Assembly: GCA_900539645.1 (NCBI GenBank)
Contig: UQCY01000019.1
Coordinates: forward strand, 1-20,771
Source: an uncultured Clostridium sp.
GTDB taxonomy: Bacteria; Bacillota; Clostridia; Peptostreptococcales; Peptostreptococcaceae
Length of the DNA: 20,771 nucleotides
Direction of reading: 5' to 3'
The notes beneath the pieces were generated by a model. That model made no database searches, had not been told where the DNA came from, and saw nothing but the letters and a program-made list of their open reading frames with translations. Of the stretch, positions 12,966 through 20,771 are shown piece after piece (within the stretch, counting starts at the first letter, position 1; the number at the start of each line of letters is the position of its first letter). The position numbers and the translations under genes were made by a program.

Positions 12966-12994
12966 TTGTTTTTAATTGTAAATTAGAATATAAT
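12966..12994 (+). promoter_or_regulatory. promoter of the Ktr potassium uptake operon
   Basis: TTGTTT (12966-12971), a 17-base spacer and a consensus TATAAT (12989-12994). The leader to the ktrB start is about 135 bases, AT-rich, with one small hairpin at 13064-13079. I see no c-di-AMP riboswitch in it. Confidence 0.6.
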
Positions 12995-13063
12995 ATATTA
13001 ATGACATTTAAAATAATTAGTTAGAACTTCAAATGAAAATAAAAAATAAACATAAAATAAAAC

Positions 13064-13079
13064 TGTGTCAGCGGACACA
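13064..13079 (+). repeat. short GC-rich inverted repeat in the ktrB leader
   Basis: TGTGTC (13064-13069) and GACACA (13074-13079) are perfect inverted repeats around AGCG. It stands out in an otherwise almost pure A/T leader, about 40 bases before the ribosome site. It has no T tract, so it is not a terminator; it could be an operator or an RNA-stabilising hairpin. Confidence 0.45.
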
Positions 13080-13135
13080 AAAATAAAGTTATATTAAAAT
13101 GTATAATTTTATGATGTTAGGAGGTATGAAGGAAA

Positions 13136-14512
13136 TTGAAAACGATGCTCAAAAGAGTGGCTTCTTATGGAAGTGGAATGCAGCCGACTCAGGTAATGGT
13201 AATCGGATTCGCAACGGTTATATTAGTAGGAGCTATAATATTAAATTTACCGATATCTACGCAAGATGGAGAAAGTATAGGATTTTTAAATGCGCTATTT
13301 ACGGCTACATCTGCGGTGTGTGTAACAGGGCTAGTAGTAGTAGATACGTCTACTTATTGGAGCTTCTTTGGACAGCTAACGATAATAATGCTTATACAAA
13401 TAGGTGGACTTGGATTCATGACGGTTACAACAATGTTTGCACTTATAACGGGGAAAAGAATAAATTTAAAAGAAAGACTTTTAATACAGGAAGCGTTAAA
13501 TCAGAGGGATTTATCTGGTATAGTAAGACTTACTAGATATGTACTTATGATGACATTTACTATAGAGGGGATAGGAGCACTTATACTATCTACTAAATTT
13601 ATACCAATGTTTGGATTTGTAAAGGGTACGTGGTTTTCAATTTTCCATGCAATTTCTGCATTCTGTAATGCAGGATTTGACCTTATGGGAGCCACAGCAG
13701 GTAAATTCACATCTATAGTGTGTTTTAACAATAGTTATTTAGTTATGCTTACAATTTCGGCATTAATAATACTTGGTGGGATTGGATTCCCAGTTTTACT
13801 AAATATAATCAGAGAAAAAAGATATTCAAGATATAATTTACATACTAAAGTGGTTATTTTCACTACTATTTCGCTTATAATAGTGGGTACAATTACTATT
13901 TTAGCTATAGAGTTTGATAGACCAAGCACTATTGGAGATATGCCTCTACCTCAGAAAATTGTAAATGCATATTTCCAGTCTGTTACATCTAGAACAGCAG
14001 GATTTGCAAGTATAGATCTTACTAAGCTTAGAGAAAGTACACTATTTGCAATGATAATTCTGATGTTTATAGGAGCTGCACCGGCGTCTACTGGTGGAGG
14101 TATCAAAGTTACAACACTTGCAACACTTTTATTATCTGTTAAGAGCCTTATCCTAGGAAAATCAGATATAGAAATATATGAAAGAAGAATAAGTTCATCA
14201 ACAGTTAGAAAAGCTATGGTAATATTTGTAGTTGGGATAAGTTTTGTTGTAATAGGAACATTTTTACTATCTGCAACACAGGAACACTTTACATTAACAG
14301 CTGCAGCATTTGAGGTTGCATCGGCATTTGCGACTGTTGGACTTAGTATAGGTGGAAGTTCTACACTGACACCTATAGGTAAACTACTTATAATAATGTA
14401 TATGTTCGCAGGACGTGTTGGATCACTTACAATATTCATGGCATTTATGTCAGGTGGATCTAAAAAAGTTCAGCCAGTTAGATATCCTGAGGGAAGTTTA
14501 ATCGTAGGATAA
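13136..14512 (+). CDS. ktrB: KtrB/TrkH-family potassium channel subunit, TTG start
   Basis: A 458-residue membrane protein of the TrkH/KtrB family, the ion-conducting subunit of a potassium uptake system. It shows the expected four helix-loop-helix repeats, each with one filter glycine: ATSAVCVTGLV, AISAFCNAGFD, TSRTAGFASI and ASAFATVGLSIG. At this length, with a single-RCK partner next door, it is Ktr-like rather than TrkH of proteobacteria; KtrB and KtrD types cannot be told apart by eye. No ATG fits the start well. TTG 13136 is 10 bases after AGGAGGT (13119-13125), and ATG 13145 (codon 4) follows AAGGAA by a similar distance. The ATG at 13126 is out of frame. TTG is chosen with moderate certainty. 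It is the first gene of an operon with ktrA, 30 bases before it. Confidence 0.93.
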   Translation: MKTMLKRVASYGSGMQPTQVMVIGFATVILVGAIILNLPISTQDGESIGFLNALFTATSAVCVTGLVVVDTSTYWSFFGQLTIIMLIQIGGLGFMTVTTMFALITGKRINLKERLLIQEALNQRDLSGIVRLTRYVLMMTFTIEGIGALILSTKFIPMFGFVKGTWFSIFHAISAFCNAGFDLMGATAGKFTSIVCFNNSYLVMLTISALIILGGIGFPVLLNIIREKRYSRYNLHTKVVIFTTISLIIVGTITILAIEFDRPSTIGDMPLPQKIVNAYFQSVTSRTAGFASIDLTKLRESTLFAMIILMFIGAAPASTGGGIKVTTLATLLLSVKSLILGKSDIEIYERRISSSTVRKAMVIFVVGISFVVIGTFLLSATQEHFTLTAAAFEVASAFATVGLSIGGSSTLTPIGKLLIIMYMFAGRVGSLTIFMAFMSGGSKKVQPVRYPEGSLIVG

Positions 14513-14542
14513 AATATTTAGTGTTATTAGGAGAATAGAAAA

Positions 14543-15220
14543 ATGAGTATGAAACAGTATATAGTAATTGGATGCGGTAGATTTGGTGCATCAGTTGCAT
14601 CAACAATGCATTTATTAGGTCATCAGGTAATGGCAATAGATAAAAATGAGGATATAATACAGAACCTTTCAGATAAGGTAACACATGCAGCTATAGTAGA
14701 TGTTACAGATGAGCGGGCACTTAGATCTCTTGGTCTAAGTAATTTTGATGTTGCTATAATTGCTATTGGATCAGATATAAGAGCATCTATAATGGCTACA
14801 CTTATAGCAAAGGAAATGGGTGTAGAGGAAATAATCTGTAAAGCTAAGGATGAATTACAGGCTAAAGTTCTTTATAAAATAGGTGCTGATAGAGTTGTAT
14901 TCCCAGAAAGAGATATGGGTGTTAGGGTTGCACACAATCTAGTATCAAACAATATATTAGACCATATAGAATTAGACCCAGAATACTCTATAGTTGAAAT
15001 AGTTGTGCCTAAAAAATGGATGGGTAAATCTCTTATAGAGCTAGAACTTAGAAGTAGATACGAAATAACAGTACTTGCTATAAAGAGTGGGAAAGAAATA
15101 AACGTAACTCCATCTCCAGAAGAAAAACTAGAGGGTGGAAATATACTAGTAATAATAGGTAAAAACTCAAGTATAAGAGATATAATAAACCAGAATATTG
15201 AAACTGTAGGGAGAAGATAG
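14543..15220 (+). CDS. ktrA: KtrA/TrkA-family potassium channel regulatory subunit
   Basis: A 225-residue cytoplasmic subunit that gates the KtrB channel as an octameric ring. The N-terminal RCK domain (about 1-135) has the Rossmann signature IGCGRFGASVAS with an acidic residue at the end of the second strand (AIDKNED), where NAD(H) or ATP/ADP binds. It continues through GSDIRASIMATLIAKEMG and KAKDELQAKVLYKIGADRVVFPE. The C-terminal RCK_C domain (about 136-225) is where related Firmicutes proteins bind c-di-AMP, which closes the channel; that regulation is inferred from family knowledge. A single RCK unit separates it from the double-length TrkA of E. coli. The ribosome site AGGAGA lies 8 bases before ATG 14543. 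It lies 3 bases before the downstream methyltransferase gene. Confidence 0.94.
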   Translation: MSMKQYIVIGCGRFGASVASTMHLLGHQVMAIDKNEDIIQNLSDKVTHAAIVDVTDERALRSLGLSNFDVAIIAIGSDIRASIMATLIAKEMGVEEIICKAKDELQAKVLYKIGADRVVFPERDMGVRVAHNLVSNNILDHIELDPEYSIVEIVVPKKWMGKSLIELELRSRYEITVLAIKSGKEINVTPSPEEKLEGGNILVIIGKNSSIRDIINQNIETVGRR

Positions 15221-15223
15221 TAT

Positions 15224-16018
15224 ATGGTAGAAATAACTAGTAAAGACAATGAAAAAATAAAAAGTACTAAGCTTCTTCTTAAATCAAAAAATAGAAATAA
15301 AGAGAGCAAATTTATAATAGAGGGATATAGAATTCTTACTTTAGCATTTGAGCAGAAGGATATTATAGATTACGTCTTTATAAACGAGGATTTTGAAAAT
15401 AAAGAAGAACACAGAAAGTTTTTAAAAGAATTAGAAGATGCAAATATAAAAGTATATAAGACAACTAACAAGAATTTTAAAGATATGGTAGATACTGAAA
15501 ACACTCAGGGGATACTAGCTGTTGTTTCTTATGAAAAGAAAACTCTTGAAAAAAATCTAACTGACGATGATAAATACATCATAGTCCTAGATAGAATTCA
15601 GGATCCGGGAAATATGGGGACAATAATAAGAACAGCAGATGCAGCTGGAGCTGATGCGATAATAACTTTAAAAGGATGTGTAGACATATACAATCCAAAG
15701 GTAATAAGATCTACAATGGGATCTATATTTAGCATGAACATAATTCCTGCAGAAAGAGATGAGATGTTATCTACATTAAAATCAAAAGGAATAAAAATAG
15801 TATCTAGTTGGCTTAATACAGAAAACTGGTATGATACTGTAGATTATGGGAATAAAGTTGCGCTTGTAATAGGAAATGAGGCAAATGGTATAGATGATGT
15901 CATAGCTGAAAATTCTGATTTACTTGTAAAAATACCTATATACGGAAGTGCAGAATCTTTAAATGCTGCAATAAGTTCTGCAATTCTAATGTACGAAATC
16001 AAAAAATCACTTGTCTAA
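15224..16018 (+). CDS. TrmH/SpoU-family RNA 2'-O-methyltransferase
   Basis: A 264-residue SPOUT enzyme that methylates a ribose 2'-OH in rRNA or tRNA using S-adenosylmethionine; the target nucleotide is not deducible. An N-terminal L7Ae-like substrate-binding domain (about 1-110, KLLLKSKNRNKESKFIIEGY) precedes the knotted catalytic domain. That domain holds motif 1, DRIQDPGNMGTIIRTADAAG from residue 123 (Asn130 and Arg136 region), motif 2, ALVIGNEANGID, and motif 3, IPIYGSAESLNAAISSAI, which form the cofactor knot. It resembles the YsgA/RlmB-like proteins that often sit just before pheS in Firmicutes. It starts 3 bases after ktrA, with its GGGAG ribosome site inside the end of ktrA, so the two are translationally linked. 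The pheS promoter -35 overlaps its last codons. Confidence 0.92.
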   Translation: MVEITSKDNEKIKSTKLLLKSKNRNKESKFIIEGYRILTLAFEQKDIIDYVFINEDFENKEEHRKFLKELEDANIKVYKTTNKNFKDMVDTENTQGILAVVSYEKKTLEKNLTDDDKYIIVLDRIQDPGNMGTIIRTADAAGADAIITLKGCVDIYNPKVIRSTMGSIFSMNIIPAERDEMLSTLKSKGIKIVSSWLNTENWYDTVDYGNKVALVIGNEANGIDDVIAENSDLLVKIPIYGSAESLNAAISSAILMYEIKKSLV

Positions 16019-16040
16019 AATGTTGACAATGTGTTATAAT
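16011..16040 (+). promoter_or_regulatory. promoter of the pheST T-box transcript
   Basis: TTGTCT (16011-16016), an 18-base spacer and an extended -10, TG-T-TATAAT (TG at 16032-16033, box 16035-16040). The -35 box overlaps the stop codon of the methyltransferase gene. Confidence 0.7.
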
Positions 16041-16084
16041 TATGAGGAATTGTAAATACAATTACAAAAATTAAAAATAATTAA

Positions 16085-16336
16085 TGTTGATAGAGAAAAG
16101 TACTGTGAACCATTTCAGTAAAGAGATAGATTGTCGTTGGCTGTGAGCAATCTTCTGAGATATCATAGGAAGTTCGCTCTGGAGTTTCTAAGCTGAAGTC
16201 TTACGATGTGTAGGTTTGGACGTATAAGATGCGTTAAATCTTTTGAGGTGGTCTAATTAAAGTTTATTAGGCTACTAGGGTGGTACCGCGGAATTATAGT
16301 CTTTCGTCCCTAGCTGGGATTGAAAGACTTTTTTTA
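16085..16336 (+). promoter_or_regulatory. T-box leader of pheST
   Basis: Second tRNA-sensing leader of the window. The distal stem I shows AGAGATA, a GATTG/CAATC hairpin around TCGTTGGCTGTGAG, and GGAG. A stem II-like hairpin pairs TCTTACG with CGTATAAGA. Stem III pairs GTGGTCTAAT with ATTAGGCTAC. The invariant T-box AGGGTGGTACCGCGG is at 16277-16291 and CGTCCC (16305-16310) is the antiterminator partner. Uncharged tRNA-Phe is expected to be the ligand because pheS follows. I could not place the Phe specifier codon with confidence: the lower stem I does not fold as cleanly as in the thrS leader. Confidence 0.92.
16298..16336 (+). terminator. T-box terminator of the pheST leader
   Basis: AGTCTTTC (16298-16305) pairs with GAAAGACT (16322-16329), continued by TCCC (16307-16310) with GGGA (16316-16319), then seven or more T residues. 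Confidence 0.92.
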
Positions 16337-16396
16337 TGCAAATTATGAAAATAAGAAAACTAAGAAAAATTATTAAATGAAAGGGTGATATTAAAG

Positions 16397-17416
16397 ATGC
16401 AGGAAAAACTTCTTGAATTACAGAAAAATGCATTAGCTGAAATAGCAGAGGCAGACAGTATAGAAAAAGCTGAAAGTCTTAGAGTTAAATACCTTGGTAA
16501 AAAGGGAGAACTTACAATAATATTAAAAGGAATGGGAAAATTATCTGCTGAAGAAAGACCAGTAGTTGGTAAAGTAGGTAATGAAGTTAGAACAGCTATA
16601 GAAGAAGGAATAAACAACGCTAAAACTGAACTTAAAAAAGCAGAACAGGCTAAAAAACTAGCAGAAGAAGTAATAGACGTTACAATGCCTTCAAAAGAAT
16701 TTAAAGTAGGTAAAAAACATCCTATAACTAAAATAATAGATGAAGTAACTGATATATTCATAGGAATGGGATTCTCTATAGCAGAAGGTCCAGAAGTTGA
16801 AACAGTTAGAAACAACTTCGATGCATTAAATGCTCCAAAAGACCATCCATCAAGAGATATGTCAGATACATTCTACATAAACGATGATTTATTATTAAGA
16901 ACACAGACTTCTCCAGTTCAGATAAGAACTATGGAAAAAGAAGACTTACCAATAAAAATAATAGCTCCTGGAAGATGCTTCAGATCTGACTCTCCAGATG
17001 CTACACATTCTCCAATGTTCCATCAGATAGAGCTTCTAGTTGTTGGAAAAGACATAACAATGACAGAATTCAAAGGAACTTTAAACACATTTGTTCAGAA
17101 ATTATTCGGAAGTGAAACAAATACAAAATTCAGACCTCACAACTTCCCATTCACTGAACCAAGTGCAGAAATAGACGTAACTTGCTTCAAATGTGGTGGT
17201 AAAGGTTGCCCAGTTTGTAAAGGAGAAGGTTGGATAGAAATATTAGGTGCAGGTATGGTACATCCTAACGTACTTAGAAACTGTGGAATAGATCCAGAAG
17301 TTTACAGTGGATTTGCAGCAGGTATGGGTGTTGAAAGACTTGCAATGCTTAAATACGGTATAGATGACATAAGATTATTATTCGAAAATGATGTTAGATT
17401 CTTAGATCAGTTCTAA
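16397..17416 (+). CDS. pheS: phenylalanine-tRNA ligase alpha subunit
   Basis: Catalytic subunit of the (alpha-beta)2 phenylalanyl-tRNA synthetase, 339 residues, normal bacterial length. An N-terminal coiled coil (about 1-85) binds tRNA. The class II core follows: motif 1 around [32 protein letters not shown] and [19 protein letters not shown] for motif 2, and [17 protein letters not shown] for motif 3. The Phe pocket segment around [16 protein letters not shown] is intact, and a [12 protein letters not shown] cysteine cluster near residue 270 is as in other Firmicutes. The start is ATG 16397, about 10 bases after AAGGGTG (16381-16387); an upstream in-frame GTG at 16385 lies inside that ribosome site and is rejected. 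It is controlled by the T-box before it and followed after 27 bases by pheT. Confidence 0.98.
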   Translation: MQEKLLELQKNALAEIAEADSIEKAESLRVKYLGKKGELTIILKGMGKLSAEERPVVGKVGNEVRTAIEEGINNAKTELKKAEQAKKLAEEVIDVTMPSKEFKVGKKHPITKIIDEVTDIFIGMGFSIAEGPEVETVRNNFDALNAPKDHPSRDMSDTFYINDDLLLRTQTSPVQIRTMEKEDLPIKIIAPGRCFRSDSPDATHSPMFHQIELLVVGKDITMTEFKGTLNTFVQKLFGSETNTKFRPHNFPFTEPSAEIDVTCFKCGGKGCPVCKGEGWIEILGAGMVHPNVLRNCGIDPEVYSGFAAGMGVERLAMLKYGIDDIRLLFENDVRFLDQF

Positions 17417-17443
17417 TTTGATGAAATAGGGAGGAAAATATAA

Positions 17444-19837
17444 ATGTTAGTATCAGTAAAATGGTTAAGAGATTACGTAGATATAGATATGGACGTAAAA
17501 GAATTTGCCGATATGATGACAATGACAGGGACTAAAATGGAAACTGTTGAATACTTCGGTGAAGATATAGAAAATGTTGTAGTTGGGAAAATATTAGAGA
17601 TAAACCCACATCCAAATGCAGATAAATTAATAGTAACAAAAGTTGACGCTGGAGAAAAAGTTCTTCAGATAGTAACAGGAGCAAAAAATGTAAAAGTTGG
17701 AGATTATATACCTCTAGCAATACACGGAGCTAAACTTCCTGGTGGAATAAAAATAAAAACAGGAAAATTAAGAGGCGAAGTATCAGAAGGTATGATGTGT
17801 TCTGCTGCTGAACTTGGAATAGATGAAAAATACGTTGAAGAATACAAAAAGAACGGAATATTCCTTCTTGATTACGAAGATACTTATGAAACAGGTAAAG
17901 ATGTTAAAGAAGTTCTTGGTATAAATGATGCAGTTATAGATTTCGAATTAACATCAAATAGACCAGACTGCAGATGTGTAATAGGTATAGCTAGAGAAGC
18001 AGCTGTAACAGTTGGTAAAAAAGTTAAATACCCAGAAGTATCTGTTAAAGAAGAAGCTGACGAAGCAATAGATTTCGATGTACAGATAGAAAACCCAGAG
18101 TTATGTAGAAGATATGCAGCTAGAATAGTTAAAGATGTTAAAATAGCTCCATCTCCATACTGGATGCAGAGAAGATTAATAGAAGCTGGTGTAAGACCTA
18201 TAAACAACATAGTAGATATAACTAACTATGTAATGTTAGAAATGGGTCAGCCAATGCACGCATTCGATTTAAGTGATATAGGAACAGGAAAAATAGTTGT
18301 TAGAAATGCTGAAGAAGGAGAAAAATTCGTTACTTTAGACGAACAGGAAAGAACTCTTGATAAAGATATGTTAGTTATAACTAATGGAGAAAAATCTTTA
18401 GCTTTAGCTGGTGTAATGGGTGGATTAAACTCAGAAATAAAAGACACTACAACTGAATTATTATTCGAAAGTGCAAACTTCCAGGCTGAAAACGTAAGAG
18501 CTACTTCTAAAAAATTAGGACTTAGAACAGAATCTTCTTCAAGATTCGAAAAAGGTATAGATCCAAACTTAGCAGAACTTGCTGTAAACAGAGCAGCTCA
18601 GTTAGTTGAAATGTTAGGAGCAGGTAAAGTATTAAAAGGTATAGAAGATAACTATCCTTCAAAACCAGAACAGAAAATACTTACAGTAAATCCTAAGAGA
18701 ATAACAGCTAGATTAGGAATAGACCTTCCAATAGCTCAGTTCATAGAAATATTAGAATCATTAGAATTCGACTGTGATTTAAAATCTGCTGAAGAATTAG
18801 AAATAAGAGTGCCTTCATTCAGATTAGATATGGAACAGGAAGCTGATGTTCTTGAAGAAATAGCAAGAATATACGGATTCGAAAATATACCAGCTAAACA
18901 GTTAGAAGGTAACTACACAGCAGGTATAAAAACTGAAAGACAGAAATTCAACGATATACTAAAATCTACTGCTCTATCAACAGGATTATATGAAGTACTT
19001 AGCTACTCATTCGTAAGTCCATCAGGAGTAGATAAAATAAAATTACCTGCAGATTCTCCAAAGAGAAACTTTGTAAAACTTTTAAATCCACTTGGAGAAG
19101 AAACTTCTGTAATGAGAACTACAATGATACCAAATATGCTTGATATAGTATACACTAATATGTCTAGAAAGAACCCAGAATTCGCAGGATTCGAATGTGG
19201 ACATGTATTTGTACCAAGTGAAGAAGGACTTCCTTCAGAATTAAACCATATGTGTATGGCAATGTACGGAAAAGAAGTAGACTTCTTCGTATTAAAAGGT
19301 GCAGTTGAAAAAGTTCTTGAAAGAGCAGGAATGAAAGAATACGAAATAATACCAGAAAAAGAAAACACTACATTCCATCCAGGTAGATGTGCTAAAATAG
19401 TATGTAATGGAACATTAGTAGGTTACTTAGGAGAAGTACATCCTGATGTACTTGAAAACTATGGATTAACTCAGAGAGTATATGTTTGTGAAATAGACAC
19501 AGATGTAGTATTTGAAAACTCAGACAGAACAATAATATTCAAATCTCTTCCAAAATATCCATCTACATCAAGAGATATAGCACTTACTGTAAAAGATGAA
19601 GTATATGTAAAAGATATAGAAGATATAATAAAAGCTAACGGAGAAGGATTAGTTGAAAGTTATAGATTATTCGACGTATACAGAGGATCTCAGATAGAAA
19701 CTGGATATAAATCTGTAGCATACAGCATAACTTATAGAAGTGCTGAAAAAACACTTACTGATGATGACATAGCACCAGTTCATGAAAACATATTAAAAGA
19801 ATTAAGCGAAAAATTAGGTGCTGAATTAAGAGCTTAA
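17444..19837 (+). CDS. pheT: phenylalanine-tRNA ligase beta subunit
   Basis: The beta subunit, 797 residues, complete. It lacks the active site but carries tRNA recognition and editing of Tyr-tRNA. The domains in order are: N-terminal B1; the EMAP-like tRNA-binding domain (about 40-150, VVVGKILEINPHPNADKL then TGAKNVKVGD); the B3/B4 editing module (about 210-390, with NNIVDITNYVMLEMGQPMHAFD); the B5 domain (about 405-475); the catalytic-like domain (from about 480); and the C-terminal FDX-ACB anticodon-binding domain (about 705-797, SLPKYPSTSRDIAL). The ribosome site GGGAGG precedes ATG 17444. It is co-transcribed with pheS under the T-box. No terminator is seen before zapA, which starts 30 bases later, so zapA probably shares the transcript. 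Confidence 0.98.
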   Translation: MLVSVKWLRDYVDIDMDVKEFADMMTMTGTKMETVEYFGEDIENVVVGKILEINPHPNADKLIVTKVDAGEKVLQIVTGAKNVKVGDYIPLAIHGAKLPGGIKIKTGKLRGEVSEGMMCSAAELGIDEKYVEEYKKNGIFLLDYEDTYETGKDVKEVLGINDAVIDFELTSNRPDCRCVIGIAREAAVTVGKKVKYPEVSVKEEADEAIDFDVQIENPELCRRYAARIVKDVKIAPSPYWMQRRLIEAGVRPINNIVDITNYVMLEMGQPMHAFDLSDIGTGKIVVRNAEEGEKFVTLDEQERTLDKDMLVITNGEKSLALAGVMGGLNSEIKDTTTELLFESANFQAENVRATSKKLGLRTESSSRFEKGIDPNLAELAVNRAAQLVEMLGAGKVLKGIEDNYPSKPEQKILTVNPKRITARLGIDLPIAQFIEILESLEFDCDLKSAEELEIRVPSFRLDMEQEADVLEEIARIYGFENIPAKQLEGNYTAGIKTERQKFNDILKSTALSTGLYEVLSYSFVSPSGVDKIKLPADSPKRNFVKLLNPLGEETSVMRTTMIPNMLDIVYTNMSRKNPEFAGFECGHVFVPSEEGLPSELNHMCMAMYGKEVDFFVLKGAVEKVLERAGMKEYEIIPEKENTTFHPGRCAKIVCNGTLVGYLGEVHPDVLENYGLTQRVYVCEIDTDVVFENSDRTIIFKSLPKYPSTSRDIALTVKDEVYVKDIEDIIKANGEGLVESYRLFDVYRGSQIETGYKSVAYSITYRSAEKTLTDDDIAPVHENILKELSEKLGAELRA

Positions 19838-19867
19838 TGAAAAGTAATCATTAGGGGGTTGAAACCG

Positions 19868-20479
19868 ATGAATAAGGTAACTGTAAAAATACAGGGAGCT
19901 GAATATCAGATGACAGGAGATAAGCCTGTTGAAAAAATGAAACAGATAGCTGACTATGTAGACAGTGAAATGAGTACAATAGCTGAGGCGAATTCAAGAC
20001 TTAGTATATCAGCAGTATCAATACTTACAGCTCTAAACATAGCAGATCTTCTATTTGAATGCTCTGAAGAAAACCAGGAAATAGCTAAAGAGCTTGAAGA
20101 ATTACAGGAAAATGCAGAAAATGGTATAAACTCTGAAGCTGCAAAAGAATTAGAAGAAAAAATAGCATTAAAAGACCAGGAAATAGAAGAGTTAAAAAAC
20201 GGGGTTGAATCTAAAAACTCAGAACTTGAAGAGCTACAGAAAAGAATGGCAGAACTTATGGAAATAGTAGAAGAAAAGAAAAAAGAAATCTTAGAACTAC
20301 AGAATCCAGAAGTATGTCAGGAAATGAATGTAGATGAAAGAATAAAAGAGCTAGAAGAAAAATTAGCTGAGGCTAATAAAAAGGTAGAAACTGCTGAACA
20401 GATAGCATCTGAATTCCAAAATAATGCCTACGAACTTCAGCTTGAAAACACTGAGCTTAAAAATAAATTAGACAAATAA
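19868..20479 (+). CDS. zapA: cell division protein ZapA with long coiled-coil tail
   Basis: The first 75 or so residues (MNKVTVKIQGAEYQMTGDKP, then MKQIADYVDSEM and ANSRLSISAVSILTALNIAD) are the ZapA domain. ZapA binds FtsZ and bundles its filaments at the division site. After that comes an almost uninterrupted coiled coil of Glu, Lys, Leu and Ala (about residues 76-203). The total of 203 residues is over twice the roughly 85 of Bacillus ZapA. The extension may lengthen the dimer or bind another divisome part; this is inference. The start at ATG 19868 is 10 bases after TAGGGGG (19852-19857); an upstream in-frame TTG at 19859 touches that ribosome site and is rejected. It lies 30 bases after pheT and is closed by a terminator. 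Confidence 0.88.
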   Translation: MNKVTVKIQGAEYQMTGDKPVEKMKQIADYVDSEMSTIAEANSRLSISAVSILTALNIADLLFECSEENQEIAKELEELQENAENGINSEAAKELEEKIALKDQEIEELKNGVESKNSELEELQKRMAELMEIVEEKKKEILELQNPEVCQEMNVDERIKELEEKLAEANKKVETAEQIASEFQNNAYELQLENTELKNKLDK

Positions 20480-20494
20480 CGCAAATGTATTGCA

Positions 20495-20540
20495 AAAAGA
20501 GTCGCTTGATACATATAATATATGGAGCGGCTCTTTTTTT
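20495..20540 (+). terminator. terminator after zapA
   Basis: AAAAGAGTCGCT (20495-20506) pairs with AGCGGCTCTTTT with one wobble. An inner CATAT/ATATG stem extends the hairpin, and eight or more T residues follow. It ends the pheST-zapA transcript. Confidence 0.88.
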
Positions 20541-20565
20541 TATGCCGATTTTTAAGTGAAAATAA

Positions 20566-20594
20566 TTGTTTTTAAAAAGAAATTATATTAGATA
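20566..20594 (+). promoter_or_regulatory. weak candidate promoter of the U32 peptidase gene
   Basis: TTGTTT (20566-20571) and TAGATA (20589-20594) are 17 bases apart. A promoter is expected after the zapA terminator, but the -10 match is poor. Confidence 0.3.
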
Positions 20595-20645
20595 ATTGTT
20601 GGAATGTTGAAATAAAATTATGATTTCAATAAGAAGGAGGAAATG

Positions 20646-20771
20646 ATGAATAAAATAGAACTTCTTGCTCCAGTTGGAAGCTTTGAAGCGTTAAAAGCAG
20701 CTGTTCAAAATGGTGCAGATGCAGTTTATTTAGGTGGAAAAGATTTTAGTGCTAGAGCATCTGCAAATAAT
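20646..20771 (+). CDS. U32 family peptidase, 5' part only (runs off the window)
   Basis: The first 42 codons of a U32 family protein, cut by the window end. The visible N-terminus KIELLAPVGSFEALKAAVQN followed by GADAVYLGGKDFSARA is the typical start of the family, which forms a TIM-barrel-like domain. Members include collagenase-like PrtC and the RlhA/TrhP/YhbU proteins that hydroxylate RNA, so 'peptidase' is a family label and the true reaction is open. ATG 20646 is taken as start, 5 bases after AAGGAGG (20634-20640); the adjacent in-frame ATG at 20643 is only 2 bases away. It lies after the zapA terminator, probably a separate unit, in the order pheT-zapA-U32 common in clostridia. Confidence 0.9.
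   Translation, partial: MNKIELLAPVGSFEALKAAVQNGADAVYLGGKDFSARASANN

Noticed and set aside
12920..13118. c-di-AMP riboswitch in front of the potassium uptake operon
   Set aside because: The region is too short of G-C pairs and lacks recognisable conserved segments; only one 6-base hairpin is present.
13099..13536. A 145-codon open frame overlapping the beginning of ktrB
   Set aside because: It is a shadow in another frame of ktrB: its translation is low-complexity and unlike any family, while the overlapped frame encodes the conserved first filter segment of the channel.
16023..16040. Consensus TTGACA (16023-16028) next to consensus TATAAT (16035-16040) before pheST
   Set aside because: They are only 6 bases apart and cannot work as one promoter. 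The TATAAT is better explained with TTGTCT at 16011-16016 and its extended TG.
16385..16396. GTG at 16385 as the pheS start
   Set aside because: The GTG lies within the AAGGGTG ribosome site that serves ATG 16397, and the extra residues do not belong to the PheS N-terminus.
1..20771. CRISPR arrays, tRNA or rRNA genes, transposase, integrase or phage genes
   Set aside because: No spaced direct repeats, no cloverleaf candidates and no matching protein families were seen on either strand.

Overview
The window is AT-rich chromosomal DNA from a low-GC Gram-positive anaerobe, most likely a clostridium of the Peptostreptococcaceae. This is inferred from the gene order (thrS, infC-rpmI-rplT, a Ktr potassium pair, a SpoU methyltransferase, pheST, zapA, a U32 peptidase), two T-box leaders, an L20-type leader, strong AGGAGG ribosome binding sites and heavy use of AGA and ATA codons. 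Glutamine is written almost only as CAG in the well-expressed genes (all 15 Gln codons of thrS), which is unusual for such AT-rich DNA and is closer to Peptostreptococcus than to Clostridioides difficile. That genus assignment is inference only.

Left part (1-5668), accessory and housekeeping-like genes on the + strand: a small nitroreductase behind a palindromic operator; a two-gene operon of a PP2C-like phosphatase and a family-4 glycosyltransferase; a macrodomain ADP-ribose hydrolase of the zinc type that has lost its zinc cysteines; a DUF6873-like protein of the GME fold; and a DUF445 membrane protein.

Middle (5669-11425): thrS behind its own promoter and T-box, followed by a roughly 190-base imperfect inverted repeat that contains the thrS terminator and looks like a miniature mobile or REPIN-like element. 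Next come a two-helix membrane protein with foreign-looking Gln codon use and proC, then a convergent mntP on the - strand controlled by a manganese (yybP-ykoY) riboswitch, then a methionine aminopeptidase with an N-terminal SEC-C zinc motif.

Right part (11426-20771), the translation core: infC-rpmI-rplT behind an L20-type attenuator, with infC starting at ATT; the KtrB/KtrA potassium channel pair with a TrmH/SpoU-family RNA methyltransferase; pheS-pheT behind a second T-box; zapA with an unusually long coiled-coil tail; and the first 42 codons of a U32 peptidase.

Most transcription units are regulated at the RNA level before the first codon: uncharged tRNA at thrS and pheST, manganese at mntP, and ribosomal protein L20 at infC. 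Several starts differ from the longest open frame, and these are explained in the entries. No CRISPR array, tRNA, rRNA, transposase or phage gene was seen.
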